Source of the DNA: Planctomycetia bacterium
GTDB lineage: Bacteria > Planctomycetota > Planctomycetia > Pirellulales > Thermoguttaceae
NCBI GenBank assembly: GCA_030537455.1
Contig: JAUNMR010000011.1
Span: 1 to 64,000, forward strand
Reading direction: 5' to 3'
Length of the DNA stretch: 64,000 nucleotides
Below the pieces are notes generated by a model. That model saw nothing but the letters and a program-made list of their open reading frames with translations. It ran no database searches and was not told the DNA's origin. Below are positions 48,001-56,429 of the stretch, in pieces (the first letter of the stretch is position 1; each line of letters opens with the position of its first letter). The position numbers were made by a program, and so were the translations under genes.

Positions 48001-48155
48001 TCGCGATCAAACGTAGCCCCGGAAGACTCGTGAGGCGCCAGCGACGCAAGATTATCAAACGTCTCAGGGGAAACTGTCGACTGCTCTTCACAGGCGCGAG
48101 ACCATTGGACAATGACCCAGTCCAATGCATGTGTTCGCCTCTTCGCTCGTTTCAT
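45051..48155 (-). CDS. large membrane protein, DUF2868-like, partner of the GTPase
   Basis: This 1034-residue protein resembles DUF2868 proteins. Its soluble N-terminus is followed by membrane helices (WLSSVVVAIALGAIVFPC, NLAGPFLFFLLGQLLFLSISFVLLAVAAV, another near 240, and one near 340). Then comes a long Pro/Ala/Asp linker (about 400-550) and a globular domain with IVVILTGGEQLRHKYRG, reminiscent of a vWA/GTPase-like fold. A C-terminal glycine zipper (ALVGALGAILPSSMVGGAFGGALGAM) echoes that of the GTPase. It is 136 bases upstream of the GTPase gene, in the same direction. The family call rests on architecture and neighbour; function is unknown. Confidence 0.65.
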   Translation of the reverse strand: MKRAKRRTHALDWVIVQWSRACEEQSTVSPETFDNLASLAPHESSGATFDREDYLISRADAALKLLGVDAQRWRKYALYAWLSSVVVAIALGAIVFPCARVRSILDVGVNLAGPFLFFLLGQLLFLSISFVLLAVAAVQALWRLILRKDRSLSRGESLAIGLSSLFGTIVLTVVRTLAPLCCRLFGRRSRERFAWRAKHASDPINHTHADAALDRNLSIKFWNVLFSRPRFLFFWGGLLSHVFWASCSLCVLAILLAQMQGNRYNYCWHTSLEDERVVKRCVDYLAVPIVALGGCAPTEEDVERLFDDWRLEDQTDVPSVQRRTQAQTRARWSYFLLSVVFVWCVVPRVLLAAIYFLLTRLAMRDFRPDLTESYYVALLQRADGYRTVTQTEVVPVAQDDVIEDAPVDAPSKPIWHKTPRDSAPGAAEPHAVLPEVAPPPTLPSDAQATLASPSVDSRTVAAPVAQTSDTGHFAPVSPGSDVHEDASEASRDESHTDVLTREEEGQTVLSEPEPPRISPQELHDQRADELLHALGDLSQVDPFDEKTLNDPPEPLTLAFGYDATLGEARWRDLLGSAREIALFDDVAVNSNVKNLFKERLQLDGARIALCALLTDVSLPPARHFVIFMRDQLIPNVPNARIVVILTGGEQLRHKYRGDAKPISERLEDWTNSLEFMANATGLTITPVFFYDASLDLPEPREKLRSLLQNDPSSVEKPRQIVSRDLNKWNRATHAILEHTRTIYNANPFAANDELQQRLIAKTCRDVFTIYREELQEVAVSGRKSLARELAGESMLGRLSQQSLLAYDSVTTQCANLSKGLAQNCKERGLTSAFLENQLRAACGMSAKMRVFCRNLSPKCAAVAAAVGVTTPFVVALAPVCTGAVGASALVGALGAILPSSMVGGAFGGALGAMAPQSLKACKDKILDALKFRRHCVDSPEDSTSSQDVAPPPDTVEFTPQSQRLEQCQTAAMLALAASTWLVALELQDRAEDEIAAIMPEALAPMEACAFDSIDDVQNALNAMTVAIAKIPRYI

Positions 48156-48916
48156 CCTACGTTTCTCCTGAATAATCCCAAACGATCGGCAAGCGTTTGT
48201 ATGTTTTGTAGTAATTATAGCAAGAAGACATGAGAATCACAAGTCAAGAACCGATCCTGGACTCATTCTTTTAGTGGGTTATCGCAAAATGTTTGACCGT
48301 GTTTTTCACTTTGGACTTATTTTGATTTAATTATACTTTTTTAATTCTATTGAATAATAATTATTCGTTTTGATATTGGCATGACTATCAAGGACGTCTT
48401 CATACTACTAAAAAGGCTTTAATCCCAATGCCAATGCGAAACGCAGCGCGTATCTTAACGTTTTGACGTCTGTGAGAATCGGAATCGCTGGTTAAGTCTC
48501 TTACGCCAATCCGATGTGACGCGTTAGCGATTCGATATCGGACAATACGTTACTACTCATTGAGATTCTTTGGATTGTAGTTCTTAGGTTATTTTCGTGC
48601 GTTTCCAGTTCAGATCCCTGTGGTTCAGTTCCAGGAAAGGGCAGGAACCATCTGCTCTTTTAAGGTCCAACCCAGACGAAAAAAATGCAGATCGCCCTTG
48701 TTATACTCCTGGTAACGAGCCTAGACAGAACAAGGTTTTAGGAACAAGCGAGTTGCGAAGAACAATTGACGTCTTTCGCGTAACGCGAATCCGTCGCGCA
48801 ATATCCCAAACACACAGACAAAGTAGCGCAGGAGGATAAAAGGCTGAGCGTTACGTGAAGAACGAGCGCGAAAAAAGCATACGACTCCGAGAGGAAATCG
48901 CGACCAATGAAACGCG
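48156..48916. other. 761-base intergenic region with AT-rich island
   Basis: No supported gene. The right half carries possible RNA structure: GAATCGCT (about 48491) has an exact complement AGCGATTC (about 48530). The left part is strikingly AT-rich (48290-48380) and holds a TATAAT and a palindrome upstream of the DUF2868-like gene. No terminator was found right after the GT87-like gene. Confidence 0.5.
48330..48366 (-). promoter_or_regulatory. putative promoter with overlapping palindromic operator
   Basis: On the minus strand a TATAAT (48335-48330) lies about 175 bases before the DUF2868-like start. The perfect 15-base palindrome GAATAATAATTATTC (48352-48366) occupies the expected -35 position, where no -35 consensus exists. 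A repressor or activator site is plausible. Confidence 0.4.
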
Positions 48917-50662
48917 TTAGACGTCGACGACGGAATTCTGTGCCGTGCGATCGGAGAGATTCGGTCGAAGGCAGGTCAGCACAATCAAGGGAAGATACCA
49001 CGCCATATACAAACCGCCCTGTCGACCGGTCCAGAACTGCACCGCGAGCATGAGCGCGGCGGAACAAGACAGGAGCGCGGCGAGGTTTTTACGCGGTAGC
49101 CAAAGCGCGTAGCCGAAGCAGATCGCGCCAAAGAGCGCAATGAGAGGAATACGATAGAAGCGCGGCATATACTCCCACAGACCGTCGGCGCGCGCAAGGA
49201 AGAATGCATGATGACCGAACATGGAAGCGAGCGCGCTGGCATAGCTTTCATCTGCTCCTGTAATAAAGAGCAGGAAAGTCGCAAAGGTCAGAACCGTAGC
49301 GCTGGAGCCGAGCAGGAAGCGTAAGAGTCCTTTCTTCCAGTAGTAACCAATCCACAGGGGAAACAGAAAGAACGGGTAGAAGACGAGCGAACCGGCGACG
49401 CCAAGCGCTACGCCGGACAAAAACGGTCGACGATAGAACAGAACCGCCATGAGAATCGCCAGCCCCGGGACAATGTGATCGAGTCGTGCGGAAAACTGAT
49501 TCACATAGGGAAGAAGGAGATAGAGCAAACAGGCGGCGCATCCGGTTCGAAAGGAACCGAAATGACATTTGCCGATCAGAACAATCGTCAGAAAGAGCGC
49601 GATGTGCAGGGTCGCCACGGTCAAAACGTGCACAAGTCCATTGAGACTCAGCGGTTGCCACTTGAACCCAACGTCATTAACGCGTACATAGGGTTCGTGC
49701 GGTGGCGGATTATTCGCGGGTGGGGTCGCACGCACGTGCGCGTCGTAGCTATTGCGCGGTTCACGCATGACGCCTTCGGCGTTATACCAAGGACTCGCGG
49801 CGGTTCCATTCGCGTCTTGCGCGCTAGGCGCCACGGGCGCGGTCGGCACGGTCATCGCGGGCTGAACGTCATCGGGCGCGACGGGATATGTCGACGTCAT
49901 ACGTTCACGCTCTAACGCGCGAGCGCCGCTGGCAAGGTCGGGAAGATAGCTCTGCCCTACCCCAGAGCCGAAGTCGTAGACCGGTTCAGAGGAGGCGCCA
50001 GACGCCCAGATCGCCACACGTGCGGCGGAGCGACGCTTCGCGTGACCGTTACGACTGGCGCGAATTGTCATTCCGAAGAAATCGGCGGTATCGTCTTCAC
50101 GCGGTATCGCGAGAATTTCCGCCACAGCGCGTTGCCATGAGCTCGCCGACGGGGCAAAGAAGAGATCGTTGCGTCGTGAGAGGCGCAAAAAGGGACGATA
50201 CCCGGGCCAGGCGACAATGGAATCTTCACTCTCCTCGATTCTCTCGGCGCGTTCCGCAGCGGCAAGGATCTGCTCCAAACGCCAGGCGCGAGGAGATTCG
50301 CACGCGTCGCCGCGATTCATGAGAAGATTAGGCACGACAAACGCACACGCCGCGCAACATGAGAAGGCCAGACCGGCAAAGGAAAGATTCGGTTCCAGGA
50401 GCGGTCGACGACGTAAAAAGACGTCAAACGTTAAGCGCCAGAAGATCAGCGCGCCAACCAGCCACAGCCACAAATAGCCTTGAAAAGCCGCGCCCATTGC
50501 GATGTAAATCAGACCGGGCGAGAGCAAAAGCAGGATCGTGACGTCGAAATTACGAATACAAAACAGACGATTGAAACGGAAAAAGACAGCAAGAATCAAC
50601 AACGACGACAGGTAAAACCAGGTCGTCGGCAACATTTCGTACTGAAACAGCGACGTCGGCAT
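48917..50662 (-). CDS. polytopic membrane protein, GT87/DUF2029-like
   Basis: This 581-residue protein has about eleven membrane helices, with a long extracytoplasmic loop (about 135-330) containing a Pro/Ala/Thr-rich segment. The C-terminal half (LDHIVPGLAILMAVLFYRRPFLSG, GSLVFYPFFLFPLWIGYYW) resembles GT87/DUF2029 polyprenol-phosphate mannosyltransferase-like proteins. The usual catalytic Asp-rich loop is not evident, so an enzyme function is uncertain. AAGGAG lies eight bases before ATG 50662. It follows prfB by 37 bases and is likely cotranscribed with it. Confidence 0.65.
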   Translation of the reverse strand: MPTSLFQYEMLPTTWFYLSSLLILAVFFRFNRLFCIRNFDVTILLLLSPGLIYIAMGAAFQGYLWLWLVGALIFWRLTFDVFLRRRPLLEPNLSFAGLAFSCCAACAFVVPNLLMNRGDACESPRAWRLEQILAAAERAERIEESEDSIVAWPGYRPFLRLSRRNDLFFAPSASSWQRAVAEILAIPREDDTADFFGMTIRASRNGHAKRRSAARVAIWASGASSEPVYDFGSGVGQSYLPDLASGARALERERMTSTYPVAPDDVQPAMTVPTAPVAPSAQDANGTAASPWYNAEGVMREPRNSYDAHVRATPPANNPPPHEPYVRVNDVGFKWQPLSLNGLVHVLTVATLHIALFLTIVLIGKCHFGSFRTGCAACLLYLLLPYVNQFSARLDHIVPGLAILMAVLFYRRPFLSGVALGVAGSLVFYPFFLFPLWIGYYWKKGLLRFLLGSSATVLTFATFLLFITGADESYASALASMFGHHAFFLARADGLWEYMPRFYRIPLIALFGAICFGYALWLPRKNLAALLSCSAALMLAVQFWTGRQGGLYMAWYLPLIVLTCLRPNLSDRTAQNSVVDV

Positions 50663-50699
50663 TGTTGAAACTCCTTAGGCAAGCGTAGCCGCCGACTGA

Positions 50700-51803
50700 T
50701 CAGTCGACGCTCACGCGCCAGCGCAAGTACGCTTCCATAAAGGGCTGTACGCCCCCGTCGAGAACTTCGTGGAAACTTCCAACGGTATAGCCGGTGCGCG
50801 AATCCTTCACGCGTTGTTCCGGATGGAGGAAGTAGTTGCGGATTTGCGAGCCGAACCCGATTTTGGCAAGGTTTTTGTATTTCTGCGCCGTCTGCTGTTC
50901 GCGCTTTTCTTCTTCACGTTGCAACAGTCTAGCGCGCAACATTTTCCAGGCGGTAGCGCGGTTCTTGTGCTGACTACGCTCGTTCTGGCACTGTACGACC
51001 GTATTGGTCGGAATGTGCGTGAGACGAATCGCGCTCGACGTCTTATTGACGTGCTGACCGCCGGCGCCACTGGAGCGAAAGACGTCTTCTCTGACGTCCT
51101 CGGGCTTAATATCGACATGAATGGAGTCGTCGATATCGGGGTTGACGTCGACCGCGGCAAAGCTGGTCTGGCGTTTGCCTTCAGAGTTGAACGGGCTAAT
51201 GCGCACCAGGCGATGCGTGCCGATTTCGCTCTTGAGATAACCGTAAGCCATCGGTCCGCGCACCATGATACTAGCGCTATTGATACCGGCTTCTTCGTTA
51301 TCCTGACGGTCGAGTACTTCCACGGTATATCCATGGGACTGAGCCCAGTTGACGTACATTCTCAGTAGCATTTCCGCCCAGTCGTTGGCGTCGGTGCCGC
51401 CGTCGCGCGCGTTAATAGACACAATAGCGTCGTTGGGATCAAATGGTCCGTTCAGTAGAGCGGCGGTCTGTAGGTCTTCGAGAGTTTTCTCGATGACGGA
51501 GAGTTTTTCCGGAATCTCCGCGGCGGTTTCTTCGTCTTCGCGCCCCAATTCGAAAAAGACGTCGAGTTCGTCGAGTTCCGCGAGGATCTGATCCATGGGG
51601 CGAACGAGCGCTTTTAACGCTTTAATACGCGCCACAACGCCCTGAGCCTTCTCTTGGTCGTCCCAAAAGTCGGGCGCTGTCATTTGCTCGTCGATTTTAG
51701 AGATTTCGTCCTTTTTTGCGTCGTAATCGAGCGACTCTTTTAGCTTTTCCAGACCGCTACGGATCTGTTCCGCACGATCGATTTGTTCGCGTTCTACCGG
51801 CAT
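50700..51803 (-). CDS. prfB: peptide chain release factor 2
   Basis: This 367-residue factor reads UGA and UAA stop codons and triggers peptidyl-tRNA hydrolysis. It has the GGQ motif at residues 248-250, the stop-codon-reading SPF motif (VRISPFNSEGK) and the N-terminal SLDYDAKKDEIS segment. In many bacteria an in-frame UGA requiring a +1 frameshift lies at the equivalent of SL-DYDAKK; here the frame is continuous (CTC GAT), so that autoregulatory shift is absent. A promoter lies 70-100 bases upstream. Confidence 0.97.
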   Translation of the reverse strand: MPVEREQIDRAEQIRSGLEKLKESLDYDAKKDEISKIDEQMTAPDFWDDQEKAQGVVARIKALKALVRPMDQILAELDELDVFFELGREDEETAAEIPEKLSVIEKTLEDLQTAALLNGPFDPNDAIVSINARDGGTDANDWAEMLLRMYVNWAQSHGYTVEVLDRQDNEEAGINSASIMVRGPMAYGYLKSEIGTHRLVRISPFNSEGKRQTSFAAVDVNPDIDDSIHVDIKPEDVREDVFRSSGAGGQHVNKTSSAIRLTHIPTNTVVQCQNERSQHKNRATAWKMLRARLLQREEEKREQQTAQKYKNLAKIGFGSQIRNYFLHPEQRVKDSRTGYTVGSFHEVLDGGVQPFMEAYLRWRVSVD

Positions 51804-51873
51804 TAAAATTATCTCTCCATAAAGAATCGTCGCGCAGGCGCGGCGCTTGCGCGGACGAAACTAATATCTGGCT

Positions 51874-51901
51874 ATTGTACAGTGTAACAGCCTAATAACA
51901 A
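51874..51901 (-). promoter_or_regulatory. promoter of prfB
   Basis: TTGTTA (51901-51896), a 16-base spacer and TACAAT (51879-51874) on the minus strand, with a leader of about 65 bases before prfB. Confidence 0.6.
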
Positions 51902-51920
51902 GATAGGGGCGCGATAGAAA

Positions 51921-53309
51921 TTAGAGTTTGAGCTCCCAAGGCTTGCGATATTCCACGGCAAGTTGGTCGTTGGCGGCGTCGCAATTGGTAATGCGCTCGG
52001 CTTCTGCGTCCCATTCCAGACGTTGACGCACGGCCAGGGAAATATTAGCGAGATGGCTCATGGTAGTGCTCAAATGCGCTTCCTCCACGTCGGTATTCGG
52101 ACGCTGTCTCGAACGCATGCAGTCGATAAAATTCTGAGCGTGCAAGGCGGTGGCGTCGGCGTTCTGCACCGCGGGTCCTTCCAGCTGATAGACCTCTTCC
52201 TTTGCGCGCGGCTCCTTCGACTGGAACTGACCCGGCTTTTCCGGCTTAATGATATAGCGATTGTCGTAAATATAGCAAGTGCCTTGCGTACCGCGATATT
52301 CGACCCAGCCGAGCGGTCGGAAATCGGCGTCGGTCGCCATAATGGAGTTGCCGTTGCTTTCGAAATGATTAAAGGTTACGAGTCGACCGGATGCGAATTC
52401 GTAGCACACGGCCATGGTGTCGGGAATCGTGCGGTCGTCGTCGACGGCAAACTTACCGCCCATTGCGCAAATAGACGCAGGCGCTTTTTCCCCGAGAGCC
52501 CAGCGAATCATATCGAAAAAGTGAACGCCCTGGTTCGCGATTTGAGAGCAGTATTCCCCCCACCAGCGGAACTTATAAGGCGCGATATTCTCTTGATAAG
52601 GACGTGCCGGTCGTGGTCCGAGCCACAGTTCCCAATCGAGGTAGTCGGGCTTAGCGGTCGGTTGCGCCTTGCCGATACCGTTAGGGTACATGTTGGAGCA
52701 GTGCGAGGTACGCGCGACGGTCACGCGACCGATTTTATTCTCCAGTCCAAGTTCATCGAAGAGGCGACGATACAAGGGCGCGCTACGACGGTGAATACCG
52801 ACCTGAACGACACGCTGGTACTTTCGCGCCGCCTGAACCATCATTCTCCCTTCCCAAATGGAGGTGGAGAGCGGCTTTTCGCAATAGACGTCTTTGCCCG
52901 CCTTACATGCTTCGATCGTCTGATAGGCGTGCCAGTGGTCGGGCGTGGCCAGAACCAGCCCGTCGACGTCGTCGCGGTCGTAAAGAGTGCGGAAATCGGT
53001 CGCTTTGCTTTCGGAACCGTCGCCGAACTGCTCGGCCGCGAGCGCGAGCGCTTTCGCATCGACGTCGCAAAAGACCGCGATCTTCAGGTCGGGAGATTGC
53101 TTAAAGGCCGTAAGTAGCTGACGACCACGATTCGCCACGCCAACGAACGCCAGGCGTACCTTATCATTAGCGCCGATAATTTCCGCGCGCGAACTAGGCG
53201 TTTGCAACGCCGCGAGTCCAAACCCCAACGAGGTCGCAACGCCAGTTTGGACAAATTCACGACGCGTTGCGCCGCGTTGTGTGGAAGAACTTACCTTTTC
53301 AGACGCCAT
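51921..53309 (-). CDS. Gfo/Idh/MocA family oxidoreductase with Tat signal
   Basis: This 462-residue NAD(P)-dependent oxidoreductase is typical of planctomycetes. The N-terminus has a twin-arginine signal (TRREFVQTG...LGFGLAALQ), so it is exported folded with its cofactor. The Rossmann domain follows (VRLAFVGVANRGRQL, AVFCDVD, ATPDHWHAYQTIEACKAGKDVYCEKPLS). EKP is the catalytic family motif. The C-terminal domain includes DWELWLGPRPARPY. ATG 53309 was chosen because AAAGGAAC lies seven bases upstream and because it places the Tat motif near the N-terminus. The sugar or inositol substrate is unknown. Confidence 0.92.
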   Translation of the reverse strand: MASEKVSSSTQRGATRREFVQTGVATSLGFGLAALQTPSSRAEIIGANDKVRLAFVGVANRGRQLLTAFKQSPDLKIAVFCDVDAKALALAAEQFGDGSESKATDFRTLYDRDDVDGLVLATPDHWHAYQTIEACKAGKDVYCEKPLSTSIWEGRMMVQAARKYQRVVQVGIHRRSAPLYRRLFDELGLENKIGRVTVARTSHCSNMYPNGIGKAQPTAKPDYLDWELWLGPRPARPYQENIAPYKFRWWGEYCSQIANQGVHFFDMIRWALGEKAPASICAMGGKFAVDDDRTIPDTMAVCYEFASGRLVTFNHFESNGNSIMATDADFRPLGWVEYRGTQGTCYIYDNRYIIKPEKPGQFQSKEPRAKEEVYQLEGPAVQNADATALHAQNFIDCMRSRQRPNTDVEEAHLSTTMSHLANISLAVRQRLEWDAEAERITNCDAANDQLAVEYRKPWELKL

Positions 53310-53434
53310 TGTGAGTTCCTTTACAAACAGAGTTACCGATCCGATCGGTGGCGCGCAACCGCACGCGTTCCATTCCGACGACGCTATTATAACGTCCCGG
53401 CGAGGGAAAAGCAAGTTTGGGCGACGGCGCGTAC

Positions 53435-53488
53435 AAAACAGTAGCAGAAGCGCACGCGCGTTCTTTCAAGCCTGCGTGCGCTTCTGCT
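53435..53488 (-). terminator. hairpin terminator of the caspase-like gene
   Basis: AGCAGAAGCGCACGC and GCGTGCGCTTCTGCT form a perfect 15-bp stem with a 16-base loop. On the minus strand it is followed by TACTGTTTTG, a weak T tract. It lies between the caspase-like gene and the Gfo/Idh gene. Confidence 0.7.
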
Positions 53489-53520
53489 TAGTATGGGAAA
53501 CTAGTTATAATGAGAGACGG

Positions 53521-56241
53521 TTACTCCACGTCGTTGGGAACCAACGCCACGCGAAAGCCTAACGTACTAGTGGAATAATCTTCCAATTCTAAACCACGAT
53601 AAATTGAGTTGGCAACGGAGGGGGGACTGTTCCATCCACCGCCACGTACGACGCGACGGACGCCGTATTGAGGACCTTGGGGATCGGTATGCGGTCCCCT
53701 GACGTAGTACAGACCGCCGTACCAATCGCTTAGCCATTCTTTCACGTTGCCTAGCATATCGCTAAGTCCAAAAGCGTTCGGCTTAAACTTCCCAACCGGC
53801 GACGTTCCTTGGGAGTAATCGCTAAATGGAAAAGCCTCTTCCCACCCTTTGCCATTAGGACCGCCAGCTAGATCGGCGCCGTTTAAATAACCTTCGCCGT
53901 CGGCAATCTTATCGCCCCAGTAGAAGATCGTGGACGTTCCGGCACGACACGCATATTCCCACTGCGCCTCGGTGTGCAGACTAAACTTCCAACCAGTCGG
54001 GGCGTAACCTTGGGAATTCAAATGACGAATAAAGACGTCGCAATCGTTCCAACTGACGTTTTCCACCGGGAATTGCAGACTATTATCGTCTTGATATTTA
54101 CTAGGATTGAAACCGGCGACTGCTTTCCAAAGCTCTTGTGTCGTTTCGGTTTCCGCCATCCAGAACCCGCGCGAGATCGTAACGGAATACTGGGGTTTTT
54201 CCTGTTTAGGCGCGTCTTCGTCGCTCTGCGGACTACCCATTTTAAAGGAACCCGAGGGAATCCACCGGAAGGGTACGTCGACGCCCGCGATTTTAAAGAT
54301 TTGTCTAAATCCTGCGGATTTGGTCGTTGACTCATATTCTTTATCCCTTTCCGCTTGACGGATCTTGTCTTTCAAGTCAAGATAATCTTGGTTTTCAGGG
54401 AAAAGCTTACAGGCGATTTCGATTTGTTGGCGAGCGGTCGCAAAATCATTGTCATCTAATGCGTCACGCGCGTTCTTTTCGGCATAGCTGGCCTTTTCAC
54501 GGCAAACCTTGTCTTTTTGCGCCTGGTATTGCTGATTGTCTGGCGCGTAAGAGAGCGCTTGACCAATCTGCTCAAGCGCGCCGTCAAAGTCCTTTTGTTT
54601 TAGGAGTTGAACCGACTGATTATAAGCGTCATTCGCCTTTTGTTCTCTTATGGTTTCCTCAGCGTCCTCGAGCGCTCGATTGATATAATTACGTAAGTTT
54701 AAGTAATCGTTGTTTTTACTGTCAATTTCAATAGCCAAACTAATCTGCGAGAGCGCATTTTCAAGCGTCGCTTTGTCTGGTTGGGTTCTCGCGTTCATTA
54801 ACGATGGAATCAAGGAGTCGCCGGTGACGGTTATTTGTGAAAGTTCTAAGGCTGTTTTATAGTACTGATCAGCGCGTTTTTGATCGTCATAGCTTATGCC
54901 GTCGCGAGTTAAATTCGTCAGTAAATTAAAGTTATTAATCGAGCCTTCGATACAGGGGGTCTGTTTCGTGTTCTGTTGTTCTTTTGCCAGTTTTGTCGTC
55001 TCTTTGCAAACAAATTCGACAAACTCAAAGAAGGTAACGCAGCGGTCTTTATCTTGATCGGCGGGATTGTCACAGACAGTCAAACCTTTCAGAATCGCTT
55101 CGGTAAAGGCGCCAGAACCGTTAGCGCCCTCTTCCGAACGCGACGTGTTCTCTTGAAATGAAAACTCATAGGAACGTTCGTTTTCACTACAGCTTTGAAA
55201 GAGCGCGACCGCTTTAACGTCCTGTGCAACCAGATGAGCCGGGTCAAAGCTGGAATTGTCAATTGCTTTGGAGTCTGCGTCGTCTCGGCATGCGTCCACG
55301 AGCATGAACTTCAGGGAAGCTTTGCTTTTCTCTAGCATGGAAAACATTTCTTTAATCGAGACGGCTCTGTCTCGTGGCTTGTCTGGGTTGTAGTCGCGCG
55401 GTAAGTAGTAGGGTACGTTCTCAAGCTGCAATCCGTGCCCACTCAGAAAGACGAGCGCTAATGAACCTTCTTGTAAGCTCTCTATATATTCTTTGTAGCG
55501 TATCTCAATTTTCTCTTTATCAGGGTGTTGTTTCGCGTCGTGATCAGTGGTCAAAATCGTGATATTGCTTTCTTTAACGCCAAGCTCCATAAAACGTTGC
55601 TTAAGACGAATGGCGTCGCTAGCGGCATATTTTAACGACCGTACCACATCGTTCGAATATTGGGACGTGCCAACCAGAAAGATATGCCAATTATCCGTGG
55701 GCGAACTCATGCGCTCACGCGGTTCTACAATGACTTCGCGCGTAGTATGACGACGCGTGCCAAGACCTTTTTCACGATTGTCGCTGACTCGATTGACAGA
55801 GGAGTAGTCACTGAGCGTCTCAAGAAGATTGCGCGCGTGTTCTTCTAGAGCGTCCCTGTTAGGATGAGGAACAACGGTAGAGGCAAATTCGAGCGCTTCT
55901 TTAGCGAAGTTTTTCGCGCTACCATAACGACCTGCCTGATAATCAACTTGAACCTGATCAACTAGTTTGCATAATTTCTGAGCGTTACTGATCTGATCTC
56001 TCAAACGTTTGGCTTCGTCATTATTAGGTTGAAGCGCAAGCGCTTCATCAACGCGTCGGCTGGCGTGGTCGTAAATGCCGGACTTGAAAGCCGTTTGAGC
56101 GCTGGCAAGGTATTGATCAACTGATACGTCTGATTTACCGATGCTAAAATACAGGCAAATAATCACGGATAAGGCAACCAGCTCCAGTATAACACATGCG
56201 AACTCCATCAGCTTGCGACGATTCGACTTCTGCTTTATCAT
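53521..56241 (-). CDS. membrane-anchored caspase-like peptidase with TPR region and SUMF1-fold C-terminus
   Basis: This 906-residue protein starts at ATG 56241, because its promoter lies downstream of the longer frame's start and GGAAAGAG precedes the codon. A basic n-region and one hydrophobic helix (about 12-32) anchor it, with the rest probably outside the cytoplasm. TPR-like helices (about 45-150) precede a caspase-fold peptidase C14 domain (about 185-460). This domain has catalytic H269 (FLSGHGLQ) and C318 (MLVDACRDD) and, downstream, an acidic loop. A second TPR region (about 470-650) is followed by a SUMF1/FGE-like domain (about 655-900: FKMGSP, WEYACRAGTS, LGNVKEWLSDWYGG, VVRGGGWN). 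That domain lacks the paired cysteines of true formylglycine enzymes and so is probably a binding module. Metacaspase-like proteins act in programmed death or proteolysis; the substrate is unknown. Confidence 0.88.
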   Translation of the reverse strand: MIKQKSNRRKLMEFACVILELVALSVIICLYFSIGKSDVSVDQYLASAQTAFKSGIYDHASRRVDEALALQPNNDEAKRLRDQISNAQKLCKLVDQVQVDYQAGRYGSAKNFAKEALEFASTVVPHPNRDALEEHARNLLETLSDYSSVNRVSDNREKGLGTRRHTTREVIVEPRERMSSPTDNWHIFLVGTSQYSNDVVRSLKYAASDAIRLKQRFMELGVKESNITILTTDHDAKQHPDKEKIEIRYKEYIESLQEGSLALVFLSGHGLQLENVPYYLPRDYNPDKPRDRAVSIKEMFSMLEKSKASLKFMLVDACRDDADSKAIDNSSFDPAHLVAQDVKAVALFQSCSENERSYEFSFQENTSRSEEGANGSGAFTEAILKGLTVCDNPADQDKDRCVTFFEFVEFVCKETTKLAKEQQNTKQTPCIEGSINNFNLLTNLTRDGISYDDQKRADQYYKTALELSQITVTGDSLIPSLMNARTQPDKATLENALSQISLAIEIDSKNNDYLNLRNYINRALEDAEETIREQKANDAYNQSVQLLKQKDFDGALEQIGQALSYAPDNQQYQAQKDKVCREKASYAEKNARDALDDNDFATARQQIEIACKLFPENQDYLDLKDKIRQAERDKEYESTTKSAGFRQIFKIAGVDVPFRWIPSGSFKMGSPQSDEDAPKQEKPQYSVTISRGFWMAETETTQELWKAVAGFNPSKYQDDNSLQFPVENVSWNDCDVFIRHLNSQGYAPTGWKFSLHTEAQWEYACRAGTSTIFYWGDKIADGEGYLNGADLAGGPNGKGWEEAFPFSDYSQGTSPVGKFKPNAFGLSDMLGNVKEWLSDWYGGLYYVRGPHTDPQGPQYGVRRVVRGGGWNSPPSVANSIYRGLELEDYSTSTLGFRVALVPNDVE

Positions 56242-56401
56242 AACGCAATCTCTTTCCAGGTTGGCGTAGGTGTGGAAGAACAACGCCGAGGCGCGATGCG
56301 CCGATGATGGAATCTTTAGCAAGCCGAAGGCGAGCAGACCCAATTCCTCGACGCTCTGTTTTACTCCAAGGAGCATATAACTAGGCGACTGCCGTCTAGA
56401 T

Positions 56402-56429
56402 ATTTTACTGTGAGATAACCTTGTGTCAA
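56402..56429 (-). promoter_or_regulatory. strong sigma70-like promoter of the caspase-like gene
   Basis: A perfect TTGACA (56429-56424), a 16-base spacer and TAAAAT (56407-56402) on the minus strand. The leader before ATG 56241 would be about 155 bases. Confidence 0.75.
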
